From Nostoc sphaeroides (GTDB lineage Bacteria > Cyanobacteriota > Cyanobacteriia > Cyanobacteriales > Nostocaceae): a stretch of DNA of 64,000 nucleotides. The position numbers were made by a program, and so were the translations under genes. Numbering within the stretch: the stretch's first letter is position 1; every line of letters starts with the position of its first letter. Where the stretch lies: assembly GCF_003443655.1 (NCBI RefSeq), contig NZ_CP031941.1, forward strand, positions 863,501-927,500, read 5' to 3'. Below the pieces are notes generated by a model, which was not told the origin of the DNA, ran no database searches, and worked only from the letters and a program-made list of their open reading frames with translations. Positions 40,145 to 49,479 of this stretch are shown here, piece after piece.

Positions 40145-40269
40145 AGTAGTCAGACAGAATTAATTACACAATGTCATTGCGAATGGAGCGAAGCGGAATG
40201 AAGCAATCGCAAGGGCTGGGATTGCTTCGCTTCGCTCGCAATGACTGTAAATATTTTTGTCCGACTACT
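40145..40269. mobile_element. MITE, TA-flanked (AGTAGTCnGACA ends), short copy
   Basis: A 125-bp element has ends AGTAGTCAGACA and TGTCCGACTACT, flanked by TA. It is nearly identical to 34992-35138 but lacks the 22-bp insert. The interior contains CATTGCGAATGGAGCGAAGC and its partner GCTTCGCTTCGCTCGCAATG, forming a long hairpin. Confidence 0.88.
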
Positions 40270-40452
40270 TACTGCATTAGCTTTCGTCTTGTGGGATGGG
40301 CGTCTCGCCCGTCCAGTGCGGGCAAGATGCCCACACCACAAGAAAATTTCTTGCATCATTTTAGCTGTGTGGCACTACGACAAGACTACCGAGATTTTTT
40401 CAGAAATCAAATATGATTCCTATATCTTTATCAGGTATTTAGTGAAATGGTA

Positions 40453-41961
40453 TTACCTCATATCATAGCCAAACAAATTTGGGTCTACTTCTCCTAACTG
40501 CAACTCTGCCAAACCATACTCCGCCCATCGCCTTTCTACCATCGCCGCCACATCTGGATCAGATTCCAAAGGCGAACCCCATTCATGGTCTGTTTCTGGC
40601 GGAATCTTTGTAGTCGCATCAATTCCCATCCGTCCACCTAAGCCAATCTTCTCACTGGCAAAATCCAACGTATCAAAAGGTGTATTCGGCAGAATAAAGA
40701 CATCGCGCACTGGGTCAACTTTGGAACTAATCGCCCACACAACTTGACGCGGATCACGAATATTTATGTCTTTATCCACAACAATTACAAATTTGGTGTA
40801 TGTAAATTGTGGTAAAGCACTCCAAAACGCTAAAGCTGCCCGTCGCGCTTGTCCGGGATATGCCTTATCTATGGAAATAATCGCCGCTTTGTAACTCAAA
40901 GCTTCCATTGGTAGGAAGAAATCAACAATTTCTGATACTTGCTGCCGCAGAATGGGCGTGTAGATGCGATTTAGTGCGATCGCCATCATCGCTTCTTCTT
41001 TAGGTGGACGACCGCTAAATGTTGTTAAGTAAATCGGATTTTTCCGGTGCGTCATACACTCAAAGCGTACCAACGGCGAATCTTCTACGCCGCCGTAATA
41101 ACCCATGTGGTCGCCAAAAGGCCCATCTGGTAAAACTTCTCCTGGTGTAATCGTTCCTTCCAAGACAAATTCGGAATCTGCGGGAACTTCCAAATCGACT
41201 GTTTTACACTTTGCTAACTGCACACCTGAACCGCCGTAAAGCCCTGCAAACAGCCATTCTGATAAATCTACAGGGATGGGTGTGGCAGCTGCCATGATAA
41301 TTAGAGGATCTACACCAAGTGCGATCGCAACTTCTAATTTCTTCCCACGTTCTGCCGCTTTTCGTAAATGCCTCGCCCCACCCCGCACCGATAACCAGTG
41401 AACTGTCATCGTATTTTTAGATTGTAGTTGCAAGCGATACACACCTACATTTGGTGTACCAGTCTCACAATCTTTGGTGATTACCAATCCTAGCGTGATA
41501 ATCTTGCCAGCATCACCAATATAAGGACGTATCAACGGCAACTTATGTAAATCTAAATCATTACCTTGAAGCACAACTTGCTGACAAGCAGGGAAAAAGT
41601 CACGTCCTGGTTTCGCTTTCACCACATCAAACAGCACTTTCCCAAAATCTATCGCTTGGGAAATCTTCTTCGGCGGTTTTGGCTGTTGCAGCATACTTAG
41701 TTTTTTCCCCAGAGTTTCCAACTCCTCTGGATGCTGCATATTCATCGCCCAGCAAATCCTTTCCACAGTTCCCATCAAATTCACCGCCACCGGGAAGGAA
41801 GCGCCTTTGACGTTTTCAAACAACAACCCTGGCCCACCTTTTTGCAGCATCCGGTTGGAAATCTCAGCAATTTCTAAATCTGGGTCAACTAAAGCTGAAA
41901 TTCGCCGTAATTGTCCCTTCTCTTCCAAAATTTTAATGAATCCCCGCAAGTCTCTGGCCAT
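40453..41961 (-). CDS. ubiD: UbiD family decarboxylase
   Basis: UbiD enzymes use prenylated FMN to decarboxylate aromatic acids; in cyanobacteria the likely step is 4-hydroxybenzoate decarboxylation in plastoquinone synthesis. The 502-residue protein has MARDLRGFIKILEEKGQLRR, the cofactor/metal region VGVYRLQLQSKNTMTVHW, the active-site stretch GTITPGEVLPDGPFGDHMGY and the C-terminal metal-site region. The length is typical. It is transcribed alone; no flavin prenyltransferase (ubiX) gene is nearby. Confidence 0.93.
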   Translation of the reverse strand: MARDLRGFIKILEEKGQLRRISALVDPDLEIAEISNRMLQKGGPGLLFENVKGASFPVAVNLMGTVERICWAMNMQHPEELETLGKKLSMLQQPKPPKKISQAIDFGKVLFDVVKAKPGRDFFPACQQVVLQGNDLDLHKLPLIRPYIGDAGKIITLGLVITKDCETGTPNVGVYRLQLQSKNTMTVHWLSVRGGARHLRKAAERGKKLEVAIALGVDPLIIMAAATPIPVDLSEWLFAGLYGGSGVQLAKCKTVDLEVPADSEFVLEGTITPGEVLPDGPFGDHMGYYGGVEDSPLVRFECMTHRKNPIYLTTFSGRPPKEEAMMAIALNRIYTPILRQQVSEIVDFFLPMEALSYKAAIISIDKAYPGQARRAALAFWSALPQFTYTKFVIVVDKDINIRDPRQVVWAISSKVDPVRDVFILPNTPFDTLDFASEKIGLGGRMGIDATTKIPPETDHEWGSPLESDPDVAAMVERRWAEYGLAELQLGEVDPNLFGYDMR

Positions 41962-42237
41962 TGTTCTAATAAAGCTGATTATTTAAGAAGTGTGAAGCGC
42001 TTTCTTATATTATGGGGCATTGGGGATTGGGCATTGCAAACAAACAAGGAAGACAAGGAAGAAACTTGTTCAATAATTCTTCCTTGTCTCCCCTGCTCGC
42101 CATTTGGGAAATTGTTGGTTTTAATTGGAAATTAACCTATTTAGTAACTTGTCTTAACTGTGTTCTCCAAAGTCCAAAGTTATTGTATTTAGGGATACGC
42201 AATTATTTCTTACAAATAAGCGCTAACCTAATCAAAC

Positions 42238-42414
42238 ATGGCCGGAATATACTATACCTTCCTGGCAGGCGGCCTTGTTATATGGCCTCTGCTGGGTTTA
42301 TTTGTTACAACCTTGGACTATGCCTTGCTTTATCAAGGACAATCGCCTGATCCATCCCTCCACTGTTCAATAGCTTTATATAGCGTTTCCCGGTCTAGTG
42401 ACGTAAACTCGTAG
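42238..42414 (+). CDS. Small hydrophobic hypothetical protein, C-terminus altered by a MITE
   Basis: This 58-codon ORF starts MAGIYYTFLAGGLVIWPLLG and then LFVTTLDYALLYQGQSPDP, with one or two hydrophobic helices. The last dozen codons lie in a MITE that starts at 42379, so the natural C-terminus is probably lost. No clear ribosome-binding site is visible. It is supported only by the protein-like N-terminus. Confidence 0.35.
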   Translation: MAGIYYTFLAGGLVIWPLLGLFVTTLDYALLYQGQSPDPSLHCSIALYSVSRSSDVNS

Positions 42415-42485
42415 GGGCACGGCACTGCCGTGCCCCTACACCTTGCGATATAATTTTGTACCTCATTTGAATGGCAACCGCTATA
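42379..42485. mobile_element. MITE (TATAGCG ends)
   Basis: A 107-bp element has ends TATAGCGTTTCCC and AACCGCTATA, and an internal hairpin GGGGCACGGCACTGCCGTGC followed by CCC. Its relative is at 36799-36893. It lies just downstream of the RTX gene's stop. Confidence 0.6.
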
Positions 42486-42514
42486 AGAGTGCCATTCCCC
42501 TTTACCCCAATTCT

Positions 42515-45500
42515 CTAAACGTAAAGGAAGTAATTCTGTGTCAAGTTCAATCCAGTATCGCCTTGCACCACTGCAATTAATTCATCTGTCAAACTGAGAG
42601 TTATATCAGTGTTAGTATCTCGATAAATTGCAGTACCAGTCAGGGAAGATACAGCACCAAGTAAATAATCACTGGCTTTACCATTCAACTGGATGACATC
42701 TTGGGCAGCATTGAAATCTTTAATTAGAGCATAGTCTCCTAAACCAGCTACTAAATTATTGCGATCGTCATAGTAGAACTTGGTAGCATCACCTAAGACG
42801 AATTTATCTTTACCTGCTCCACCTGTTAATATATCCATCTCACCTACACCAGGTTGAATAACTGTATTATTCACGCCAATCAAAACATCATTGCCATCTC
42901 CACCATCCAGGGCATTATTACCTATCCCGCCTTTGAGAATGTCATTTCCTGCTAGTCCAAAAATACTGCCCAATTGCTTTTCCAATACGTCATCTTTAGA
43001 GCCACCGTACAGACTACCTGATGCATTTTGGTAAACACGAATGTAATCAATATCTAAATTATTGATCAGAGGAGTAGTTTCATCTGTAGAACCTGGGAAC
43101 TTACCACCAATGGCAAGATTTGCTAGCAAGTACATAGGTACATCGGGAACATTATTTTTCGTCTCAAACACAGCATGCTGATCGATGTACCAAGTTAATT
43201 TGTTTGATTCCCATTTGACTGCATAGGTGTGGAAATCCTGAGTAAAATCAATTTCAGAAAATGTCTGAGATGCCGTATGTTGGTTTAATCCTTCGGAGTT
43301 TAGATAGTGGACTGAGTTAATTACAGTATCTTTGTTTTGTCCCACTGTTTCCATAACGTCAATTTCTGGAGGCCATTTTCCTGAAGAGGGTAACATCCAA
43401 AAGGCTGGCCAAAGTCCTTTTCCGCCAGGTACTTTAGCGCGAATCTCCATATAGCCGTAGGTGAAAGCTTCCTTATTTTCAGTGTTGAGCATACCGGAAG
43501 TGTAATCGAATGTTTTCACTTGGTCAAAACCTAGAGAAAACTCACTAATTTCTGCGTTGATGGGCTGTTCAAGTTTTTTTCCAACAATACTAACAATGCC
43601 GTTCTTAAATTCAAAACCGTCATAAACTTTGCCATTGATGACTTCATTATCACCAACGTAGTACTGCAATTCGTTATTCCAAGGGTTATTTCTACCTCCG
43701 TAGAAATTTTGGAGAGTATAGCGGGTATTCCAATTATTTAGAGATAGCTCAGTTCCGTTAAATTCGTCACTAAATACTAGTTCCCATTCCGAATCTTTAG
43801 TTGGATGCCAGTAACCTGCATTTGGTGTCTCAGTGTATTGAAAGTAATCTGCATCCAGCACCAACTGATCGGGAGTAAGATTTTTCACAACTGCAATTAA
43901 TTCGTCTGTATTACTCCAACTCCCACTTTTATCGGTATCTAAATAAATACCCGATGCATTACTAGCAGTAAAGGCAGTCGTGAGTTGAGCGGGAATAGCA
44001 TCAACAACATATTCACTGGCTGAACCATGAAGGCGAATCACGTCTTCAAAACGGTTGAAATCCTCAATGAGAGCGTAATCTATTACCCCACCTGTAGTAG
44101 TGTTTTCATCATCATAGTAAGCCTTGATGTTGTCGCCCAGAATAAATGTATCAGCATTCATTCCACCAACTAGAATATCAATTGAGTTAATACTAGAGAT
44201 ACCTGCTCCATCAAGGGTGTCATTATCATTCCCACCTTTGAGGACATCATTCCCGGCGCCGCCATTAATAATGTCATTACCAGCACCACTCTCTATGCTG
44301 TCATTACCATTAGCACCTTTGAGGATATCATTGCTGTCACCGCCTATGAGGATATCATCACCTTCACCACCATCTAGGATGTTACTTCCAGCACCACCAT
44401 AAAGGGCATCATTGCCATTATTACCTGACAAGACATCATTACCTTCACCACCTGTGAGGGTATCATCGCCTTCGCCACCATCTAGGATGTCATTTTCAGC
44501 ACCACCATCTATCTTGTCTGCACCTAAACCACCGAATATCCAAGCATCATCGCCGTCACCACCAGAGATGATGTCATTGCCGTCACTACCATCTATAATG
44601 TCATTCCCGACACCGCCAAAAATGTTGTCATTTCCTGCACCACCGTTAATAGAATCATTACCTGCATCACCCCAAATGATATCCTCATCGGCGTCGCCAT
44701 TGATTTTATCATCGCCGTTACCACCGCCAATGGTGTCAATTCCAGAACCACCATCGATGCTGTCATTGCCGTTTTCACCATAGAGCGCATCATTGCCATT
44801 ACTACCCCTGAGAACATCACTGTGTTCACCACCTGTGAGGGTATCATCGCCTTCGCCACCATCTAGGATGTCATTTCCAGCACCACCATCTATCTTGTCT
44901 GCACCTAAACCACCAAATATCCAGCTATCATCGCCGTCACCACCAGAGATGACATCATTGCCGTCACTACCATCTATAATGTCATTCCCGACACCGCCAA
45001 AAATGGTGTCAATTCCAGAACCACCGTTAATAGAATCATTACCTGCATCGCCCCAAATGGTATCGTCGTCGGCGCCGCCATTGATTTTATCATCGCCGTT
45101 ACCACCGCCAATGGTGTCAATTCCAGAACCACCATCGATGCTGTCATTGCCGTTTTCACCATAGAGCGCATCATTGCCATTACTACCCCTGAGAACATCA
45201 CTGTGTTCACCACCTGTGAGGGTATCATCGCCTTCGCCACCATCTAGGATGTCATTTCCAGCACCACCATCTATCTTGTCTGCACCTAAACCACCAAATA
45301 TCCAGCTATCATCGCCGTCACCACCAGAGATGACATCATTGCCATCACTACCATCTATGATGTCATTACCGACACCGCCAAAAATGGTGTCAATTCCAGA
45401 ACCACCGTTAATAGAATCATTACCTGCATCGCCCCAAATGATATCCTCATCGGCGCCGCCATTGATTTTATCATCGCCGTTACCACCGCCAATGGTGTCA

Positions 45501-47335
45501 ATTCCAGAACCACCATCGATGCTGTCATTGCCGTTTTCACCATAGAGCGCATCATTGCCATTACTACCCCTGAGAACATCACTGTGTTCACCACCTGTGA
45601 GGGTATCATCGCCTTCGCCACCATCTAGGATGTCATTTCCAGCACCACCATCTATCTTGTCTGCACCTAAACCACCGAATATCCAAGCATCATCGCCGTC
45701 ACCACCAGAGATGATGTCATTGCCGTCACTACCATCTATAATGTCATTCCCGACACCGCCAAAAATGGTGTCAATTCCAGAACCACCGTTAATAGAATCA
45801 TTACCTGCATCGCCCCAAATGGTATCGTCGTCGGCGCCGCCATTGATTTTATCATCGCCGTTACCACCGCCAATGGTGTCAATTCCAGAACCACCATCGA
45901 TGTTGTCATTGCCGTTTTCACCATAGAGCGCATCATTGCCATTACTACCCCTGAGAACATCACTGTGTTCACCACCTGTGAGGGTATCATCGCCTTCGCC
46001 ACCATCTAGGATGTCATTTCCAGCACCACCATCTATCTTGTCTGCACCTAAACCACCGAATATCCAAGCATCATCGCCGTCACCACCATAGATGATGTCA
46101 TTGCCGTCACTACCATCTATAATGTCATTCCCGACACCGCCAAAAATGGTGTCAATTCCAGAACCACCGTTAATGTAATCATTACCTGCATCACCCCAGA
46201 TGGTATCGTCATCAGCGCCGCCATTGATTTTATCATCGCCGTCACCACCAGCAATGGTGTCAACTCCAGAACCACCAGCAATGTTGTCAATTCCAGAAGC
46301 ACCGCTAATGTAATCATTGCCGGCATCACCCCAGATGGTATCGTCATCAGCGCCGCCATTGATTTTATCATCACCGTCACCACCGCCAATGGTGTCAACT
46401 CCAGAAGCACCATCGATGTTGTCATTACCGCTTTCACCATAGAGGGCATCATTGCCATTACTACCCATGAGCAGATCGTTGCCATCACCACCTGTGAGGG
46501 TATCATCACCTTCACCACCATCAAGGATGTCATTACCTGCACCACCATCTATCTTGTCTGCACCTAAACCACCGAATATCCAAATATCATTACCCTCCCC
46601 ACCATAGATGACATCATTGCCATCGCCACCATCAAGGATGTCATTACCGATACCCCCACCAATGGTGTCATTTCCTGTACCACCGCTAATGTAATCATTG
46701 CCGACATCGCCCCAGATGTTGTCATTGTCAGCGCCGCCATTAATTCTATCGTCGCCTTCTCCACCATAAATGATGTCATTTCCAGCACCCGCTTCTATCA
46801 CATCATTACCCACGCCAGCATCTATGAGATCATTGCCATTATGACCCATGAGCAGATCATTGCCACCACCGCCAATAAGGGTATCATCGCCTTCGCCACT
46901 ATCTAGGGTGTCATTCCCTGTACCACCATTTATGTTGTCCGCACCAGCACCACCAAATATCCAGCCATCATCGCCATCACCACCATTAATTACATCATTG
47001 CCATCGCCACCATTAATTACATCATTGCCATCGCCACCATTAATTACATCATTGCCATTACCGCCAATAAGAGTATCGTCACCTCCACCACCATCGAGGA
47101 TGTCATTCCCGTCGCCACCATCTAACAAATCTTGTCCCTGTCCACCAATTAAAATATCATCACCACTACCGCCATAAATTTGATCGTTACCTTCACCACC
47201 ATTTAGAGTGTCATTGCCACTATAGCCATAAAGTTTGTCGTTGCCATCGAAGGCGGATATCTCATAGTCAACACCACTTTCCCAGCCTCCCCAAACATCG
47301 GAATTTTCAGTTAAAAAAATTGTTTTCTTTGCCAT
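42515..47335 (-). CDS. Secreted RTX (hemolysin-type) protein with GH16 glucanase domain
   Basis: This 1,606-residue protein is built of Ca2+-binding GGxGxDxUx nonapeptides (residues about 30-1080), an interposed glycoside hydrolase family 16 domain (about 1180-1435), and further RTX repeats (about 1440-1530) with a C-terminal tail suited to type I secretion. The GH16 catalytic motif appears as PPEIDVMETVG (E-x-D-x-x-E, near residue 1322), with SDEFNGTELSLNNWN at the domain start and GYMEIRAKVPGGKGLWPAFW before the catalytic motif. There is no signal peptide, as expected for type I export. A GH16 enzyme outside the cell could act on laminarin-like or mixed beta-glucans, or on the strain's own sheath. 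Part of the RTX region repeats with a 381-bp period. Confidence 0.93.
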   Translation of the reverse strand: MAKKTIFLTENSDVWGGWESGVDYEISAFDGNDKLYGYSGNDTLNGGEGNDQIYGGSGDDILIGGQGQDLLDGGDGNDILDGGGGDDTLIGGNGNDVINGGDGNDVINGGDGNDVINGGDGDDGWIFGGAGADNINGGTGNDTLDSGEGDDTLIGGGGNDLLMGHNGNDLIDAGVGNDVIEAGAGNDIIYGGEGDDRINGGADNDNIWGDVGNDYISGGTGNDTIGGGIGNDILDGGDGNDVIYGGEGNDIWIFGGLGADKIDGGAGNDILDGGEGDDTLTGGDGNDLLMGSNGNDALYGESGNDNIDGASGVDTIGGGDGDDKINGGADDDTIWGDAGNDYISGASGIDNIAGGSGVDTIAGGDGDDKINGGADDDTIWGDAGNDYINGGSGIDTIFGGVGNDIIDGSDGNDIIYGGDGDDAWIFGGLGADKIDGGAGNDILDGGEGDDTLTGGEHSDVLRGSNGNDALYGENGNDNIDGGSGIDTIGGGNGDDKINGGADDDTIWGDAGNDSINGGSGIDTIFGGVGNDIIDGSDGNDIISGGDGDDAWIFGGLGADKIDGGAGNDILDGGEGDDTLTGGEHSDVLRGSNGNDALYGENGNDSIDGGSGIDTIGGGNGDDKINGGADEDIIWGDAGNDSINGGSGIDTIFGGVGNDIIDGSDGNDVISGGDGDDSWIFGGLGADKIDGGAGNDILDGGEGDDTLTGGEHSDVLRGSNGNDALYGENGNDSIDGGSGIDTIGGGNGDDKINGGADDDTIWGDAGNDSINGGSGIDTIFGGVGNDIIDGSDGNDVISGGDGDDSWIFGGLGADKIDGGAGNDILDGGEGDDTLTGGEHSDVLRGSNGNDALYGENGNDSIDGGSGIDTIGGGNGDDKINGDADEDIIWGDAGNDSINGGAGNDNIFGGVGNDIIDGSDGNDIISGGDGDDAWIFGGLGADKIDGGAENDILDGGEGDDTLTGGEGNDVLSGNNGNDALYGGAGSNILDGGEGDDILIGGDSNDILKGANGNDSIESGAGNDIINGGAGNDVLKGGNDNDTLDGAGISSINSIDILVGGMNADTFILGDNIKAYYDDENTTTGGVIDYALIEDFNRFEDVIRLHGSASEYVVDAIPAQLTTAFTASNASGIYLDTDKSGSWSNTDELIAVVKNLTPDQLVLDADYFQYTETPNAGYWHPTKDSEWELVFSDEFNGTELSLNNWNTRYTLQNFYGGRNNPWNNELQYYVGDNEVINGKVYDGFEFKNGIVSIVGKKLEQPINAEISEFSLGFDQVKTFDYTSGMLNTENKEAFTYGYMEIRAKVPGGKGLWPAFWMLPSSGKWPPEIDVMETVGQNKDTVINSVHYLNSEGLNQHTASQTFSEIDFTQDFHTYAVKWESNKLTWYIDQHAVFETKNNVPDVPMYLLANLAIGGKFPGSTDETTPLINNLDIDYIRVYQNASGSLYGGSKDDVLEKQLGSIFGLAGNDILKGGIGNNALDGGDGNDVLIGVNNTVIQPGVGEMDILTGGAGKDKFVLGDATKFYYDDRNNLVAGLGDYALIKDFNAAQDVIQLNGKASDYLLGAVSSLTGTAIYRDTNTDITLSLTDELIAVVQGDTGLNLTQNYFLYV
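44412..46316 (-). repeat. 381-bp higher-order repeats in the RTX gene
   Basis: Blocks starting at 44412, 44793, 45174 and 45555 repeat every 381 bp (127 codons) with only scattered substitutions; a fifth block from 45936 begins to diverge. Each encodes WIFGGLGADKIDGGAGNDIL, GEHSDVLRGSNGNDALYGEN and DDKINGGADDDTIWGDAGND type segments. The pattern shows recent tandem duplication above the nonapeptide level. Confidence 0.9.
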
Positions 47336-47835
47336 TTTCTTTTCTCGAATTTTAGTATTTTTTGAAAAAATTATATTTTGTTACGGCAATTTAAATCTTC
47401 CTAACATAATCTTTAACAAAGTTGATGTTCTGTTTCAATTAAAAATTGATTTTAAATGAATAGCCTCAGCTAAACTACTGCTTTATAAGAATGATATATA
47501 AATATAAAATTAAATAAAAATAACTAGCATCGGAATTATTTTGATCCAGAAATAAATTTAAATAATAGGATTTTTACTTATTCTTCATAAAGACTTTAAG
47601 ATATATTGTAAAATTCAATATTTAATTCAAGTATTTCTACCTTATATGTAGCGATCGCCAGCTATGAGCCAGTGGCGATCGCGTCCGAAAACGCCACTAA
47701 ATCGCTATGGGATAACGAGTGTTTTTCTAACTACAACATCTCATTAATTCGTAGCGAATTTTATTTGCAAAAACTCTGCGTTTAAAAACGTTACAAGTTA
47801 AGGCAAAAGTGTACTAATTTGAGCGATGTGAGTAT
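47336..47835. promoter_or_regulatory. AT-rich spacer upstream of the RTX gene
   Basis: This 500-bp region has no supported gene. It is strongly AT-rich near the RTX start and contains a GCGATCGCCAGCTATGAGCC then AGTGGCGATCGC inverted pair at about 47650-47681, which may terminate the carbonic anhydrase gene or be a repeat. The RTX promoter must lie here. Confidence 0.4.
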
Positions 47836-48558
47836 TCAAGTAATAATGTTGACCTTACCTGTGTCAATATCGTAACAAGCGCCAACAATTTTTAATTTCC
47901 CTTCACTGAGCAATTTAGTTAAAATTGTCGAGCTTTCCTGCAATTTTTCAGCCTGATACTGGATATTGGCTATAACTGCATTCTGCATATTATCACCCGT
48001 TCTTAACTTTACCCTTTCTACAGATGGTTTGATACCCTCAATAATCAAACCTATTCTGCCAGGAAGTGGTTCGTTTTTGATGGCTTCTGCTACTGCACCG
48101 CATCTTTTATGACCCAAAATCACAATCAACTGCGAACCTAATACTGTTGTAGAATATTCCAGACTACCTATAACCGTGTCACTGACGACATTACCAGCAA
48201 CTCGCACGACAAATAAATCTCCAATTCCTTGATCGAAAACGATTTCCGCAGGGACTCTAGAATCTGCACAACCTAATATGGCAGCAAAGGGATACTGAGC
48301 TTTAGCAACTAATTGCAGATGTTCTAGTGATTGATCGGGATATTGACGTTTTTGATGGATAAATCTTTGATTACCATCCAACAAGCGTCTGACGGCTTCA
48401 TTTGGAGTGATTGGATTAGGGTTAACTGGGTGAATATCAGCAACAGCAGTTTGCTCTGGATTCCAAAAACTATCACCAAAAACAGTAGCTGCAATACCTA
48501 CTACACTGGCGAATTTTAAGAAATCACGTCGCCCTACAAATCCATTAATTCGACTCAT
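47836..48558 (-). CDS. Beta-class carbonic anhydrase with Tat signal
   Basis: This enzyme interconverts CO2 and bicarbonate. The ATG at 48556-48558 gives 240 residues beginning MSRINGFVGRRDFLKFASVV, a twin-arginine signal (GRRDFLK) that directs folded protein to the periplasm. The zinc site is visible as CADSRVPAEIVFDQ (Cys and the Asp-Arg dyad) and GHKRCGAVAEA (His and Cys). It resembles the exported EcaB-type enzyme of cyanobacteria. The frame is open to 48609, but the added 17 residues are not conserved-looking. No carboxysome gene is nearby. Confidence 0.92.
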   Translation of the reverse strand: MSRINGFVGRRDFLKFASVVGIAATVFGDSFWNPEQTAVADIHPVNPNPITPNEAVRRLLDGNQRFIHQKRQYPDQSLEHLQLVAKAQYPFAAILGCADSRVPAEIVFDQGIGDLFVVRVAGNVVSDTVIGSLEYSTTVLGSQLIVILGHKRCGAVAEAIKNEPLPGRIGLIIEGIKPSVERVKLRTGDNMQNAVIANIQYQAEKLQESSTILTKLLSEGKLKIVGACYDIDTGKVNIIT

Positions 48559-48893
48559 CAATCTACCTGACAACAAAGCTGTTCTCAGGAATATATCAGA
48601 CTTAAGCAAGATGCAAGAGTACCTTGTTACACGGTTTAAGACTTATTTAATCTTCACGGAATTTAGAGTTTTTGAATCCAGTTCGTGCAAGTGGTAAGAG
48701 CATTTGAATATGCAAGATTAGATAGTCCCTAAAGCGGCTTGATCGCTCCTTTTGCATATTCAAATAACCAATTAACCAAATTTTTTTTACAAGTCTTAGT
48801 ATGGGAAAATTTTAGGTAAATGCAGGGATATTATCTTTCAACGTATTAGTCAGCATTCAGCCGATACCCATAGCTACCTGAAAGCGGTAAGCG
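48559..48893. other. Intergenic region downstream of the small ORF pair
   Basis: These 335 bases hold no supported gene. The region contains the carbonic anhydrase promoter, a GAATATGCAA / TTGCATATTC inverted pair at about 48705-48765 and AT-rich sequence. Confidence 0.3.
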
Positions 48894-49094
48894 CTAGTAC
48901 AGCACGGCATAAATAACCGACCCATTCAAAATCAATGAAACGCTTACATTGTATTCATTTTGACTTTTGACTTTTGACTTTTGACTTCCGCCTTGCGGTA
49001 CTAGCCTGTCCGTCAGGCTTATCGCTCTATGATCAATGATGTTTGCTTGCTGATTCACAGTGGCACAAACCTCTGTTATTACGTTCATTTTCAA
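48894..49094 (-). CDS. Small hypothetical protein, repeat-modified C-terminus
   Basis: This 66-codon ORF starts with ATG overlapping the stop of the upstream zinc-ribbon gene (ATGA type, 49091-49094). The first 30 residues (MKMNVITEVCATVNQQANII) look protein-like. The rest is read from a TGACTTT heptameric repeat (QKSKVKSQN) and flanking dispersed repeat, so the native gene may have been shorter. No family was recognised. Confidence 0.35.
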   Translation of the reverse strand: MKMNVITEVCATVNQQANIIDHRAISLTDRLVPQGGSQKSKVKSQNEYNVSVSLILNGSVIYAVLY

Positions 49095-49288
49095 AAATAA
49101 GATTTGTGCTTGACTGAAATTGGCTCTCTAACTAATGATGGGATTTTTCTAGTCAAATTTAAAGTACTTCTCTTCATTTCTGAACTCAGGTTAGGCATCT
49201 CGTGCCAGCACTGACGGCAGAACCAGTAGGTTTCTTGTAAGCGAATGTGACGGAGCATTTGGTTTGAACAGCAAGGGCAGTTGCTCAT
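49091..49288 (-). CDS. Small zinc-ribbon protein
   Basis: This 65-residue protein begins MSNCPCCSNQMLRHIRLQET and then YWFCRQCWHEMP, a classic two-CxxC zinc ribbon, followed by a basic tail (LNLTRKIPSLVREPISVKHK). Similar small proteins occur next to signalling genes in heterocystous cyanobacteria. It lies upstream of the carbonic anhydrase and downstream of the diguanylate cyclase gene, on the same strand. It may bind nucleic acid or a protein partner; this is unproven. Confidence 0.65.
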   Translation of the reverse strand: MSNCPCCSNQMLRHIRLQETYWFCRQCWHEMPNLSSEMKRSTLNLTRKIPSLVREPISVKHKSYF

Positions 49289-49479
49289 AGAATTGTTGTT
49301 TTATTAAAAAAGTTAAACACGAACAGGTAATTTGCTCTTGGCTTCACTACCAACAGTTTTAATTTATAAACAGAAAATAAAGAACTAATAAAGAAATGAA
49401 AGTAGTTAACAAATTTTAAAAAATATCAACAAGCATTTGATTAGCGTAGGCTTATTGAACGGCAGGCATCGCTCACTCG

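Noticed and set aside
42012-42350. A 112-codon plus-strand frame
   Set aside because: It begins in a dispersed purine-rich repeat. Only the separate frame starting at 42238 has a protein-like N-terminus.
44124-47177. Many long open frames on the plus strand and in other minus frames opposite the RTX gene
   Set aside because: They recur every 381 bp with the repeat and are Pro/Ser-rich antisense translations of GGxGxD codons, so they are shadows of the RTX gene.
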